Shown here piece by piece: positions 1-10,547 of a stretch of 64,000 nt of DNA. Position 1 is the stretch's first letter. The number at the start of each line of letters is the position of its first letter. The stretch spans positions 1 through 64,000 of the forward strand of contig JALJCO010009073.1 in NCBI GenBank assembly GCA_023101725.1, written 5' to 3'. The position numbers and the translations under genes were made by a program. The notes beneath the pieces are model-generated. The model was not told the DNA's origin, did not search any database, and was given only the letters and a program-made list of their open reading frames with translations. This stretch comes from Atherinomorus stipes (taxonomy: Eukaryota; Chordata; Actinopteri; Atheriniformes; Atherinidae).

Positions 1-157
1 ACCATTTGGTGGAGGCAAATAAAACACCTGAATCTAATTTTGACATAAATTTTGTAATATTTTTTACTCAGCATTAAAGGTGGAGTAGAAGTATAATAAG
101 GCAATTTTCAGTATATTTGAAAATGTATTTTTAAACACTAAACAGTGTACGAAGTGT

Positions 158-966
158 ATGATCAGTAAACTCAGCAAACCTAAAAGGTTACTTTCTGAAT
201 ACTTTAAAGTCTACTTCACTGTTGCCAACTTAGCGACTTTGTCGCTAAATATAGCGACAAAGTCAGCATACACCAGAGTAACTCATGGAGTTCCCCAGGG
301 TTCTGTGCTCGGACCAATTCTCTTCACATTATACATGCTTCCTTTGGGTAATATCATCAGACAACATGGCATAAATGTTCATTGTTATGCAGACGACACT
401 CAGATATACTTATCTATGAAGCCTGATGAAACCAATCAGTTTGTTAGATTACAAAGATGTTTTAGTGACATAAAGACCTGGATGACCCTGAACTTTCTGC
501 TTCTAAATTCAGACCAGACCGAGGTTCTAGTCTTTGGACCTGAAAAACTCAGGACTAAATTATCTAGCTTTATAGTTGATCTGGATGCATTAATTTGGCT
601 TCCAGCACTACAGTGAAGAATCTTGGAGTCATTTCTGACCAGGATTTGTCTTTCAACTCCCATATAAAACAGGTTTCTAGAACCGCCTTCTTTCACCTAC
701 GTAATATTGCTAAAATTAGGAACATCCTCTCTCAGGACGATGCAGAAAAACTAGTCCATGCTTTTGTTACTTCCAGATTGGATTACTGTAATTCCTTATT
801 ATTGGGCTGCCCCAAATATGCCTGAAAAGTCTCCATCTGATCCAGAATGCTGCAGCGAGGGTTCTGACTAGAACCAGCAGGAGAGATCATATTTCTCCAG
901 TTCTAGCTTCTCTTCATTGGCTCCCTGTTAAATCCAGGATAGAATTTAAAATTCTTCTTCTCACAT
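158..966 (+). mobile_element. L2-type LINE reverse transcriptase fragment
   Basis: This is a 5'- and 3'-truncated non-LTR retrotransposon. The frame opening at 158 carries the RT block [10 protein letters not shown] and then the catalytic YADD followed by TQIYLS. Homology then moves to a second frame (about 600-825, with LDYCNSLLLG) and a third (about 830-960, with HWLPVKSRIEFKILLLTYE), so at least two frameshifts break it. It stops at 966, where the 3' tail of an antisense LINE begins. The order and spacing of the blocks fit L2 elements of fish. Nearby, 228-270 holds a small inverted motif (AGCGAC / GTCGCT) that may be a separate insertion remnant. Confidence 0.8.
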
Positions 967-2095
967 ATGAAATGAAATGAAAAATGCTTTATTTTTCCCA
1001 GAAGGGAAATTATATATTGTAAAAAGCTCATACTCTTTTTTTGTTTGTTTGTTTTAACGATATAACACATATATGAAATAATAATACAACAATAATCAGT
1101 CAGTCAGTTTTGTTCTTTAGGGTGATGCTGCTGGCAGGAATGAATCTTTTTTTAACGATCAGCTCCAGCGGCTCCAGAGTTCTCCCCAGCACAGAACCAG
1201 CTTTTCTTGATCAGCTTGTTTAGTTTCTTCAAGTCTCTGATTCTGATGCTGCTGCCCCAGCAGATGCTGCAAAGCTGATTGCACTTTCCACAACAGACTT
1301 GTAAAAGATCTGCAACATCTTGGTGCAGACGTTGAATGATCTCAGCTTCCTTAAGAAGTAGAGTCTGCTCTGACCTTTCTTGTAGATGTAGTCAGTGTTG
1401 CATTTCCAGTCGAGTCTGTTGTCCAGCTGAACTCCAGGTATTTGTAGTTCTCTACCACCTCCACCTCCTCTTCCAGGATGTAGACAGGACTATGCTGCTT
1501 ATTCTTGCTCCTCCTGAAGTCAACAATCATCTCTTTAGTCTTGCTGGTATTTAAGATGAGCTGATTGTTACCATTTCACAAACTGATTGACCAGTTCCCT
1601 GTACTCGGCTTCTTGTCCATCACTGATACACCCCACAACAGCAGAGTCATCAGAGTATTTCTGCAGATGACAGGATCAGAGTTGTACTGGAAGTCTGAGG
1701 TGTACAGTGTTAAGAGGAACGGTGAGAGTACAGTTCCTTGTGGTGCTCCAGTGCTGCTGACCACCACAGGATGTCCTGATGTGGAGGGAGATTAGGTTGT
1801 GTTCAGGTCCATGACTGAGCTGAGGGGTGACAGAGAGAAGGTGGGACAGGAAGGCTGTGGGCTTATGGAGGGTGTGTGGTGTGTTGGGTTGTCAGCAGGG
1901 GGGGAACTGAACCTATTGAAGAACATGTTCAGTTCGTTAGCTCTGTCCAGACCTCCGTCAGTCTGGTCCCCCTTTACCTTGAAGCCAGTGATCTTCTTTA
2001 TTCCCGACCACACATCCCTCACGTTGTTTTGCTGGAGCTGCTCTCCAACTTCTTCCTGTAGTCCTCCTTCACTTCTGATGCCCCCTTTTCCACCA
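967..2095 (-). mobile_element. Rex1/CR1-like LINE, 5'-truncated, antisense
   Basis: Read on the - strand, this runs from a pre-RT segment (about 2022-1800, with KKITGFKVKGDQTDGGLDRA) through the RT block GAPQGTVLSPF (about 1740) to the segment NTSKTKEMIVDFRR (about 1545) and the C-terminal RT part. It ends at 967 in an ATTTCATTT-type tail, the usual 3' end of these elements. Several stops and frameshifts break the frame. The same family occurs on the + strand at 22317-23490 with near-identical blocks. It inserted into the L2 fragment at 966/967. The assignment to the Rex1/CR1 group is from memory of the protein blocks. Confidence 0.75.
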
Positions 2096-2864
2096 TCCCT
2101 TTTCTGCTCAACTCACCTCACCTCTCCTCGGTTATTGGGCTTTTCCACTGGGGGTTTTCCGAGCTGAGGTGATACAGTTTCTGTACCTCCTCTGGCGAGG
2201 TTCTGAGCATGCTGAAGCGAGCTATGTCTGATGTCATCTCACTGCATGCCACTTATTGGCTAAGGGGTTAGCCAATCAGATGTCAGGGTCAGAGAGTGAC
2301 ATCATTAAATGAGCGACAGTTCACACTCCCTACCAGTAAGCGGTTGTAATACAACTCATGAGGAAGAAGACGAAAAGAAGTATTCTAGGTTGATAATGTT
2401 GATAAAAAGACAACTATAATTAAAAAAAAACCTCAAAAGCTAAGAGAGAGCTGTTACAAACTGCGGCGCGTTCCAGAATGAACATTCCAGAGAAATATAA
2501 AGCTCTCCATGACCAAGCTTCATTATATATTAGCAAGGGAGTAGGTTTGATTTTGAAATTGGTGGGGACACAAAAGTGCTCCAAGGCAGCACTCTTGAAA
2601 GTTAGTTTTTTGCATTAGCAATACAATTTCACGTCATGCAGATGCTACAGGTTAAAGTAACAAATGAATGAAAAGGAGGCATTTTTGAAGAGTTCCTATC
2701 TTTACTCTTTAGTGCAGGGCTGTAGTGCAACTGTTCAACATATCAATTAACATTTCAACAAAATTGGAAATACATAAATACAACATTGTCAATAAACATA
2801 AATTAAATATGAATGTTTTTTGTCACCAATGCCCAAATATAAGCACATTAGTGTCCACTTGTTC
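2096..2864. other. left flank of the nested retrovirus: DNA-transposon remnants
   Basis: No gene is seen. About 2130-2360 resembles the AT-poor end of fish non-autonomous DNA transposons (GTTAGCCAATCAGATGTC at about 2268), but no matching inverted repeat could be assigned. About 2500-2864 should be the 3' part of the hAT element whose transposase ends at 2865, because it lies directly beyond that stop codon. No hAT terminal repeat was recognised. Confidence 0.4.
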
Positions 2865-2888
2865 CTACTTGAAAGAGCCAAACACAAA
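2865..2888 (-). pseudogene. last codons and stop of the hAT transposase, split off by the retrovirus
   Basis: On the - strand, bases 2888-2865 read F-V-F-G-S-F-K-stop in the same frame as the transposase at 10548-12668 once the retrovirus and one CAAA copy are removed. The TAG stop is at 2865-2867. The retrovirus therefore entered about six codons before the end of the gene and separated the two parts by 7.66 kb. This fragment is an inference from frame continuity across the 4-bp target duplication. Confidence 0.75.
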
Positions 2889-3386
2889 TGTAATGGAAAT
2901 TTTATAATCACACTGCTATTATTATGAGCACACTGAGGTTTATACTCCTGAGCAAGTATATTTGTGTATTTTTAGTTTTAATTGCAGCACATACCTTCAT
3001 TGTCGTTTCTGCACCCATATGAAATATGAGTATAATGTTCTCTTTTCAGGGTTCAGCTAATGATAAGATTGCAGGTGTTCTCCTTCTGAACTGGCCTTGA
3101 ATGTCTGAAGTTATGATATGTGTTTGCTAGTTAGATGTGTGAGGCGCTTAGCACATACAGTTTCAGATAAGGATGTCTGATTCATGTCAATGTCAACTGT
3201 GACAGCAACAGTTCCCTGTTTCCAGCCTTTCTCTCTGCCACTGGATAAAAAGACATGTTCTTTCAGTATTTCTTCAGAGGGTGCTCACAATCTGATTGCG
3301 TGCATCATCTCCAACCTGGTTGTAAAATAAACTTTATATTCTGCAAAGATCACCTCATCTGGGTCTTTATTAGAATTTCCACCACA
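2889..3386 (+). mobile_element. 5' LTR of the retrovirus
   Basis: It begins TGTAATGGAAATTTTA and ends in an imperfect inverted copy (TAGAATTTCCACCACA). A TATA-like GGATAAAAAG lies at about 3243-3252 and a poly(A) signal AATAAA at 3326-3331, about 85 nt apart, so R would be short. It matches the 3' LTR at all but three aligned positions plus two 1-nt indels. Confidence 0.95.
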
Positions 3387-3843
3387 ATTTTGGCGTCTAC
3401 GAACAGGATTTCACGACGGGCGTCGAGGACGCGGGACCTGGGAATCTGTCGACAACTCACTTCATCACACGCGCTTAGTGTGGAAGCCTGGCCTCCTTCG
3501 TCCACGGCGTGCGCGCTGAAATCTTGGGACCTGGCTGGGAGCTTTTCCCTGCCATTACACCCGGTGAGAGATCTTGCTTCCAAAATTTGCAAATTGATTT
3601 ACTGGTTCATTAATACATTTCTTTTTTTCCCCCTTACTCTTCTTTAAGGAAACTGGACATTTTCTTTAATTTAAATACCCCTTATGGGAGTACTTAGGGG
3701 TGGTGACTCGAGGCTTTAGGGTGAGTTTTCTTAGGCTTAGTTAACACCCGCTGTCAATAAAATAAAAGTCTTAACAGTGACGGTATTTTAGCACTTTTCA
3801 CCAGAAGGCAGAAAGGCCAGTTAGAAGACGTTCTAACTGTAAA
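3387..3843 (+). promoter_or_regulatory. retroviral leader with candidate primer-binding site
   Basis: The 457 bases lie between the LTR and the first gag codon. A primer-binding site beginning TGGCGTCTACGAACAGGA is likely at 3391-3408, four bases after the LTR. It resembles the lysine-tRNA class of site but with extra bases, and the primer tRNA was not identified. GGTGAGAG at about 3564-3571 could be a splice donor for an env message. Leader and packaging functions are inferred from position only. Confidence 0.5.
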
Positions 3844-5622
3844 ATGGGATCCGGATCCACAAAGCTTGCCTCACCGCTCCCTGACTCTCCCATTTGTCGG
3901 GACATGATTAGAAAATATGGGTTTGACAGTGTTCAATTCCTTAAAGAATGGTCTCGGAAATATGACTTTCCTGAAGGAGGAAGTCTGAGTCCAAACCAGC
4001 TTGATAAGCTGGAGAAACAGATGCATGAGAAGCATAAGTAAAAAAGACAGAAGAAAGGAGTTAAAGACAGAGAGCTAGCTGATTTAAAGAAAAGAGAGGC
4101 TGCTTTACAAGCTTGGAAATCTGAATGTGACAGCAGACAGAGGAAAGCTAATTTTACTCAGCTTAGTGGGAGTGCAGATTTTAGTGGAGAGGTTGCGGGT
4201 CGCACAGACAACTTGTCTGTGAGGCCCAATGCTTCTGCTCCTGCACCCTCCTTATAGATGTACTGATAACACATATAGTAAGTCGCGTGAAACTTCACCC
4301 CACTCTCCATATTCTGGTGTTATTCAGGATCTGGCTGCTGTGAAGATCTGCGAGGGCCTGGACTCTTTCCCACATCTTCCCCCTCATCACGCCGGCTGCC
4401 ATCCCAGGGGGACCCAGCTAGAGCGGCACCAACTGACCCAGACTCTTCCCACCTGCCTGGTTCTGGGGTGATTATCAGCCAGCCTACTCCTGTGTCATCA
4501 CCGTCCAGGCCTGATTCTTCTACTGCAGCGCAGCGATCTCCAGCTCTGCTTATCCAGTCAGCAGATTCATCCAGCCATGGGGCTGCAGCTGCAGCGTCAG
4601 GAATTTCCCAGGCCTCAGATGCTGCATGGAACTGGTTTCCACAAGACTCCCCGGTTGCCAGTCACACCAGGTCTCACACCCAGCAATCTCCAGGCTCGAG
4701 CAACCCCTCCAACCCCTTTCTGTCTGACGGAAATTTCCCAATGGTGGAAGTTTCTGGCCCAGCGGGCACAATTCTTGTTTTCCGCCCCTGGTCCATCACG
4801 GAAGTCATGCAGCATGCTGAAATGCTTCCAGATCCCGTGTTAGACGGAGAGAAGTTTGGGACTGAGCTTTTGTCATTTTGCCAGGAATTTCGCCCCACAG
4901 GCATAGAGCTCAGAAAGATTTTGGCTAAGAAATTCAAGGCTTGCGATCTGGCTGAAATCAAAGACTCTCTACCTCCTGATTCCAACAGGCTGAAAAATCC
5001 TGATTATGATCACCAAGATAATGCCACTTATCGGGACAACCTCAACACGCTCATCACACAAATTAACAGAAAGTTTCCACGCCGCCTGGACCCCGGTGCC
5101 CTGCAAAACCTAACGCAGGGACCGAATGAGGCAGTGGAAGATTTCTTTCACAGAGCTGAGTTGATTTTTACCCAGAACTCTGGACTGGAACGACCACGTG
5201 ATCTGGGCGATACAGCAGGAAGCTGGGAGAGCCTTTTTTGTGCAGCTCTCCTGGAACGCATGTTGCCAGAAATTGTGACTGAGGTGAGACGGGCTTATGT
5301 GGGCATGAAGACCAACACACGACTCACAGACCTTCGTCGTTACGCCTGCCACGCCCAACAGCTGTTATCAGATCGCAAAGCCAAGAAAACTGCACGAGAG
5401 GAGGCTACGTTACAGAAGGCCTCTCTCACCATGCTCAAGTCAGTGACTGGAACTTTCCCTCCTCCTCTCCGAGGCAGAGGGAGGGGGAGAAGCCGCGCTC
5501 GAGGGAGATTTGCACAACCAGGAGACAGGAACCGCTGTTATATCTGCGGCTCGACTGAACACTTTCGCCGCGACTGTCCACGAAACCCTGACAGAGCACC
5601 GGCTCCAGCCCAGGCTGACTGA
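3844..5622 (+). pseudogene. gag: retroviral gag, broken
   Basis: Gag is the structural polyprotein of the virion. The first codons give Met-Gly, the usual myristoylation start of matrix. The frame is interrupted by a TAA at 4039-4041, more stops from 4255, and a shift through a second frame (about 4229-4471) before returning to frame at about 4468. The long open part to 5622 carries a capsid region with QGPNEAVEDFFHR, like the gammaretroviral major homology area, then an Arg/Gly-rich stretch. A single CCHC zinc knuckle follows (CYICGSTEHFRRDC, about 5536-5577). It ends at TGA 5620-5622, in frame with pol. No functional product is expected. Confidence 0.85.
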
Positions 5623-8600
5623 TGGGGAGTTGAGGTGGAGGGAGTCCTGGATCCCGGATCTTCAGGAATCTTTCCTGCAGCAGATGAGGGGCGTGAGATT
5701 CCACCTGACACACACACACTGCTACACTCTGAAAGAACTTTAGTGGCGCCTGCTTCTACTGATACACATTTTCTGCTTACAGAGGCCATCACACACTTAG
5801 AACACAAAACAACACCACAGACTGGCAGTTATGTTCATCTGACTGCTGAGGCTTACAAAAATCTTCCAATGATGTCACTCCAGGTTAAAGGTCAATGGAT
5901 CCCCTTTTTAGTGGATTCTGGGGCAGCAAATTCTGTTTTAATGTCTTCGACTTTTAATCCTCCTCTGAAGCATGGAGGACGTTCACTCCTTTCTGTGTCA
6001 GCTTCGGGACATACTCAGAGAGAATATTTTACAAAACCTTTGACATGCCTCACTGAATGTGGGGCTACTTTCAAACACAGCTTCCTCTTGTCTCACCTCT
6101 GCCCTCTAAATTTGTTGGGAAGAGACCTGATTTTGGCTCTAAACATTACTTTAACATCAACGCCAAATGGTCTGGAGGTCAAAATGCCATCACGAGAGGA
6201 AGCTCATGACTTTTGCTTTGTTAATTTTGAATCTACCACGCCTGTGTATGTCTACGAATGGCATCTGGGCGTAGGTGCCATCCCGGATCAGCTCTGCTCT
6301 GAGGCCCGTGCTCGTGTGTCTCCTGCAGCAGAGTTGATGTCTAGAGAAGGCTTCCATTGTACAGCGCACTACTCTGAGTCTGGTCCGGATCCTGATTTTG
6401 AGACACTGTGGTACAGAGTCAGAAATGATAAACTTACCACCACATCATTATACTGGACTGACTTGTTTTGTGTGTTGGATGTGACTTTGACTTCTGATCA
6501 GACTAGAGTTTTTCGTATGCATACACCACCTCACATTTCTCTTTCCAAACCACATGATGCACAATGGGAACAAACTGGCCAGTTTTTGAGTAATTGTCAG
6601 GCAACCTCAGATTGGCAAACCACTGAGGACACAGCTGTGATGTTTTCACCCAGCCTGCATGCATACAGAACTGCTTTTCAGTCTATTCTGCACAGCACAC
6701 GAACATTGCACATGACGTCACCCTGCTTGCTCTGTGCTTCTGTGGAGAGGAGAGGAGACAGCTCACCCTCCCCTCTTCCCTCACAAGTCATGGAGAAAAT
6801 TCCTCCTGATTTATGGGCAAAGGATAAGTTCGATGTGGGTCTGGTTAAAGATTGTGAGCCTGTTGTTATCACACCTAAATCTACTTACAGACCCTGTCAA
6901 AAACAGTATCCACTCAAACCTGAAGCTTTGGCTGGTATTCGTCCTGTTTTTCAGACCTACTTAGACCGAGGTATCTTGGCACCTTGCCCTGATTCACCGG
7001 TCCGCACACCTCTTTTTCCTGTGAAAAAGATTCGTGGTCCTGGTGTGCCTGATGAATGGCGTTTTGTGCAGGATTTGAAGGCCGTAAATCGCGCAGTTGT
7101 CCCGCGTGCTCCAGTCGTTCCCAATCCTGCCACGATTTTGGGTCAAATTCCCCAAAGTGCTCGATTCTTTAGCTGTGTGGACCTGTCAAATGCATTTCTG
7201 TCAGTTCCAGTAGCTAAGGATTCACAATTTTGGTTCGCTTTTGAATTTGATGGCAAACTTTACACCTCTACAAGGTTGGTTCAAGGTTTCACTGACAGTC
7301 CATCTCTGTTTAATGGGATTCTCAGAGACTCCTTGTCTGATCTCATTCTGCCAGAAAAGGTGGCATTGTTGCAGTATGTTGATGATTTGTTGATCTGTGC
7401 CCCTTCAGAAGCTGTGTGTGCAGATGCAACACTTAAATTGCTTCTTCATCTCCATGCTAAAGGCTACAAAGCTAGTTTGTCTAAGTTACAGTATGTTAAA
7501 CCTACTGTCACTTTTCTGGGTCATGTGATCTCTGCTCAGTCTCATTCCCTCTCTACATCTCGAGTTGCAGCCATTCAGAATATCCCTAAGCCAATCACAA
7601 AAAAACAATTAATGTCATTTTTAGGAATGACATCATATTGTCGTGCTTTCATCCCTAATTATTCTGAAATTGAGTCTCCCCTTTCTTCTTTGATTCATGG
7701 TAAGAATCTGGCTGCTTCTGATCACATTTCCTGGACTCCTGAAGCAGAGTCTGCTTTTGTGGCTTTAAAGCGCTCCCTGCAGTCAGCTCCTGCCCTGGCG
7801 CTTCCTGATGCTTCACGCCCTTTTGTTCAGATGGTTGCTGAAAAATCTGGTTTTATGACTTCTGTTTTGCTACAGTCACATGGTGACAAGCTGCGCCCAG
7901 TCGCATATTTCTCATCCAAGTTGGATGCTGTGGCACAGGGCCAACCGAGTTGCCTTAGAGCTGTGGCAGCAGCAGAGAAAGCTGTTCTAGCTTCACGAGA
8001 CATTGTGGGGTATTCTCATGTCACCCTGTTTGTCCCTCATAATGTAGCAATGATTTTGCTGGAGCAGAAGACATCACACCTTTCTGCTGCACGTTGGTTG
8101 AGGTATTCCACTATTCTCTTGGAATTACCCAACATTGAAATTCGTCGTTGTGGCCAACTCAATCCTGCCACACTTTTGCCTACTGAACTTGACGGAGAGA
8201 CACATCATGACTGCATTGAGGTTATTGATCAAGTGTGTTCGCCCCGCCCTGACCTTTCTGACATCCCTTTACAGAATGCAGACATGGAACTGTTTGTGGA
8301 CGGTTCATCCTCACGGAGTGAAACTGGAGTTAACCGTGTAGGTTATGCTGTTTGCTCTCATTCAGCTGTCCTTTCTTCTGGCTCCCTTCCAAGTCATCTC
8401 TCTGCTCAGGCAGCTGAATTGGTTGCTCTTGCCTCTGCATGCAGATTGGCAGCTGACAAAACGGTTAACATTTACACAGACAGTCGTTATGCTTTTGGTG
8501 TTGTGCATGATTTTGGTGAATTGTGGAAAAATCGTAATTTCCTAAAATCAGATGGGAAGCCGATTCTGAATTCCAAATATGTGGCAGACCTGTTAGAAGC

Positions 8601-9655
8601 TGTCTTGTTGCCTAAAACGGTGGCTGTCATTAAGTGCTCAGCACACACAAAAGGGAGGGATCCCATTACTCTTGGTGGTCCAAGTTTTGTAACTCTTGTC
8701 TTGTGTGTGCTAATCACAACATCTCACGTGCTGTTTCTGTTGGAAGAGCAGCTCACCCTCAGCCTACCCTCCCCTTCGAATTCCTCATGATGGATTTCAT
8801 CGAACTGACTCCTTCAGAGGGAAAGAAATACTGTCTAGTGATAGTGGATCTTTTCTCGAAGTGGCCAGAAGCTTTTCCGGTGAGGAGAGCTGATGGGGGG
8901 GCAGTTGCCAAAGTTTTGGTCAGTGACATTTTCCCCCGTTGGGGTCTGCCAACTAGGATTTATTCTGATAATGGCACACATTTTGTCAATCAGGCCCTGA
9001 CTGAGATCAGTTCAAAGCTTGGTTTTCAACTTAAAACAGGGGGGGGGGGGGGAGGGGAAGAGGGAGGGGGGGGGGGGGGGGGGGGAGACACTGTGCTTAT
9101 CATCCTCAGTCTGGAGGCGCTGTTGAGCGGGAAAACTCCACACTGAAAAATAAGCTGGCCAAGATATGTCAGGAAACGGGGTTGTCATGGACACACGCAC
9201 TTCCTCTTGCTCTCATGTATCTCCGCATGCGAAAAAGGGCCAGAGCTAACTTGAGCCCGTTTGAGATCCTTTTCGGACGTCCACCCTCTCTGGGTGGGGA
9301 GCCTCGTCCGGGACATTCTCTTTCTCCTGATTGTTGTGCTAGTGACATGGTGGCATATTGTCATAATCTCTCTCGTTTTCTTTCACAGACACACGCGTCA
9401 GTGAAGGCTGCCCTTCCATTACCAGCTTCAGGACCGCTGCATCCCATCAAACCAGGTCAATGGGTTCTGGTGAAGGATTTCCGCAGGAAGTCGTGGAAAG
9501 CGAAGCGCTGGCTGGGGCCGTTCCAAGTCCTGTTGGTCACTCACACCTCCATCAAAATCTCGGAGAGGGCGACTTGGATCCACGCCAGCCACTGCAAGAT
9601 CTTCAAGGGGACGCCTCCGGAGCTGGGCCCTCCAGCCCAGCCGCCTCCGACTTAG
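5623..9655 (+). pseudogene. pol: retroviral protease-RT-RNase H-integrase (pol), broken
   Basis: Pol follows gag in the same frame after one TGA. Protease has DSGA at 5914-5925 and LLGRDL near 6116. RT has YVDD at 7375-7386. RNase H starts near 8284 (ELFVDGSSS) and has YTDSRYAF near 8475. At about 8650 the RNase H C-terminus and the two His of the integrase zinc-binding domain are missing, and the frame changes; the paired Cys (CNSCLVC) remain. The integrase core has Asp at 8793 and 8967. A G-rich tract at 9039-9087 then shifts the frame before the catalytic Glu at 9125-9127. The integrase C-terminus ends at 9655. The enzyme set is complete in outline but cannot be translated as one chain. 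Confidence 0.9.
9039..9087 (+). repeat. G-rich tract inside the integrase region
   Basis: A run of G with three short interruptions lies between integrase codons that are normally adjacent, because coding similarity resumes directly after it in another frame. It is either a real insertion or a sequencing/assembly artefact. Other G or C tracts of similar length occur elsewhere in the window. Confidence 0.8.
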
Positions 9656-9879
9656 GCTGCCACTCCCTGCCTGGCTGGCCTGATACCACCCTGGCTACCA
9701 TCCTGCGTTCTACTCTGCTGAGACGCTACAAGCCCCGCCGCGACGTCACCTGCTTCCTGGGGTTCATGGCCTTTGGTCTGACGGTCCTCATCTTCCTCTC
9801 TCCTATGACCCCCGCGGTTCTTACTCTGTTTTTGACCTCAAACTTGATTCTCTCGAGGTCTCCACTGTGTGAAGTGTGA
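9460..9879 (+). pseudogene. env: env remnant overlapping the end of pol
   Basis: An ATG-initiated frame of 139 codons overlaps the pol end by about 196 nt, as env does in gammaretroviruses. A basic patch followed by a hydrophobic stretch at about residues 97-118 (CFLGFMAFGLTVLIFL) looks like an envelope signal peptide. The frame stops at 9877-9879. Only 170 nt remain before the 3' LTR, so the surface and transmembrane domains are absent. Assignment as env rests on position and the hydrophobic segment, not on conserved envelope motifs. Confidence 0.55.
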
Positions 9880-10037
9880 TGGGGGTGATGTTCAACCCTC
9901 TCTTGAGGGCATATTTCCTCCTGATGTTATCCACATTTGATCTCTAGATTTTGAGTTTGTGGTCTGCATTTATTCTGCATTTATTCTGAGTTACCCTTTT
10001 TGTTAAAATTTCTATATTGAGTGATTAACATGTAATC

Positions 10038-10049
10038 AAAAGGGAGGAG
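10038..10049 (+). promoter_or_regulatory. polypurine tract before the 3' LTR
   Basis: The bases AAAAGGGAGGAG directly precede the LTR start at 10050, the expected place for the plus-strand primer of retroviral reverse transcription. Confidence 0.8.
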
Positions 10050-10547
10050 TGTAATGGAAATTTTATAATCACACTGCTATTAGTATGAGCACACTGAGTT
10101 TATACTCCTGAGCAAGTATATTTGTGTATTTTTAGTTTTAATTGCAGCACATACCTTCAGTTGTCGTTTCTGCACCCATATGAAATATGAGTATAATGTT
10201 CTCTTTTCAGGGTTCAGCTAATGATAAGATTGCAGGTGTTCTCCTTCTGAACTGGCCTTGAATGTCTGAAGTTATGATATGTGTTTGCTAGTTAGATGTG
10301 TGAGGCGCATAGCACATACAGCTTCAGATAAGGATGTCTGATTCATGTCAATGTCAACTGTGACAGCAACAGTTCCCTGTTTCCAGCCTTTCTCTCTGCC
10401 ACTGGATAAAAAGACATGTTCTTTCAGTATTTCTTCAGAGGGTGCTCACAATCTGATTGCGTGCATCATCTCCAACCTGGTTGTAAAATAAACTTTATAT
10501 TCTGCAAAGATCACCTCATCTGGGTCTTTATTAGAATTTCCACCACA
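10050..10547 (+). mobile_element. 3' LTR of the retrovirus
   Basis: 498 bp, like the 5' LTR, with the same AATAAA (10487-10492). It is followed by the second CAAA target copy at 10548-10551. Its antisense strand supplies the false last residues of the truncated hAT transposase frame. Confidence 0.95.

Larger units (their letters stand above)
2889..10547 (+). mobile_element. endogenous retrovirus, gammaretrovirus-like, with two LTRs
   Basis: A complete provirus frame of 7,659 bp. The LTRs at 2889-3386 and 10050-10547 are both 498 bp. The 4-bp target duplication CAAA is at 2885-2888 and 10548-10551. Order: LTR, leader with a possible primer site, gag, pro-pol, env remnant, purine tract, LTR. 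Gag and pol share a frame separated by one TGA, and Gag has a single zinc knuckle; both fit gammaretrovirus-like (class I) elements. The coding regions are defective: gag has stops and frameshifts, the RNase H/integrase junction is deleted, integrase holds a G tract, and env is almost gone. The LTRs differ by only three substitutions and two 1-nt indels, so insertion is recent. Confidence 0.92.
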
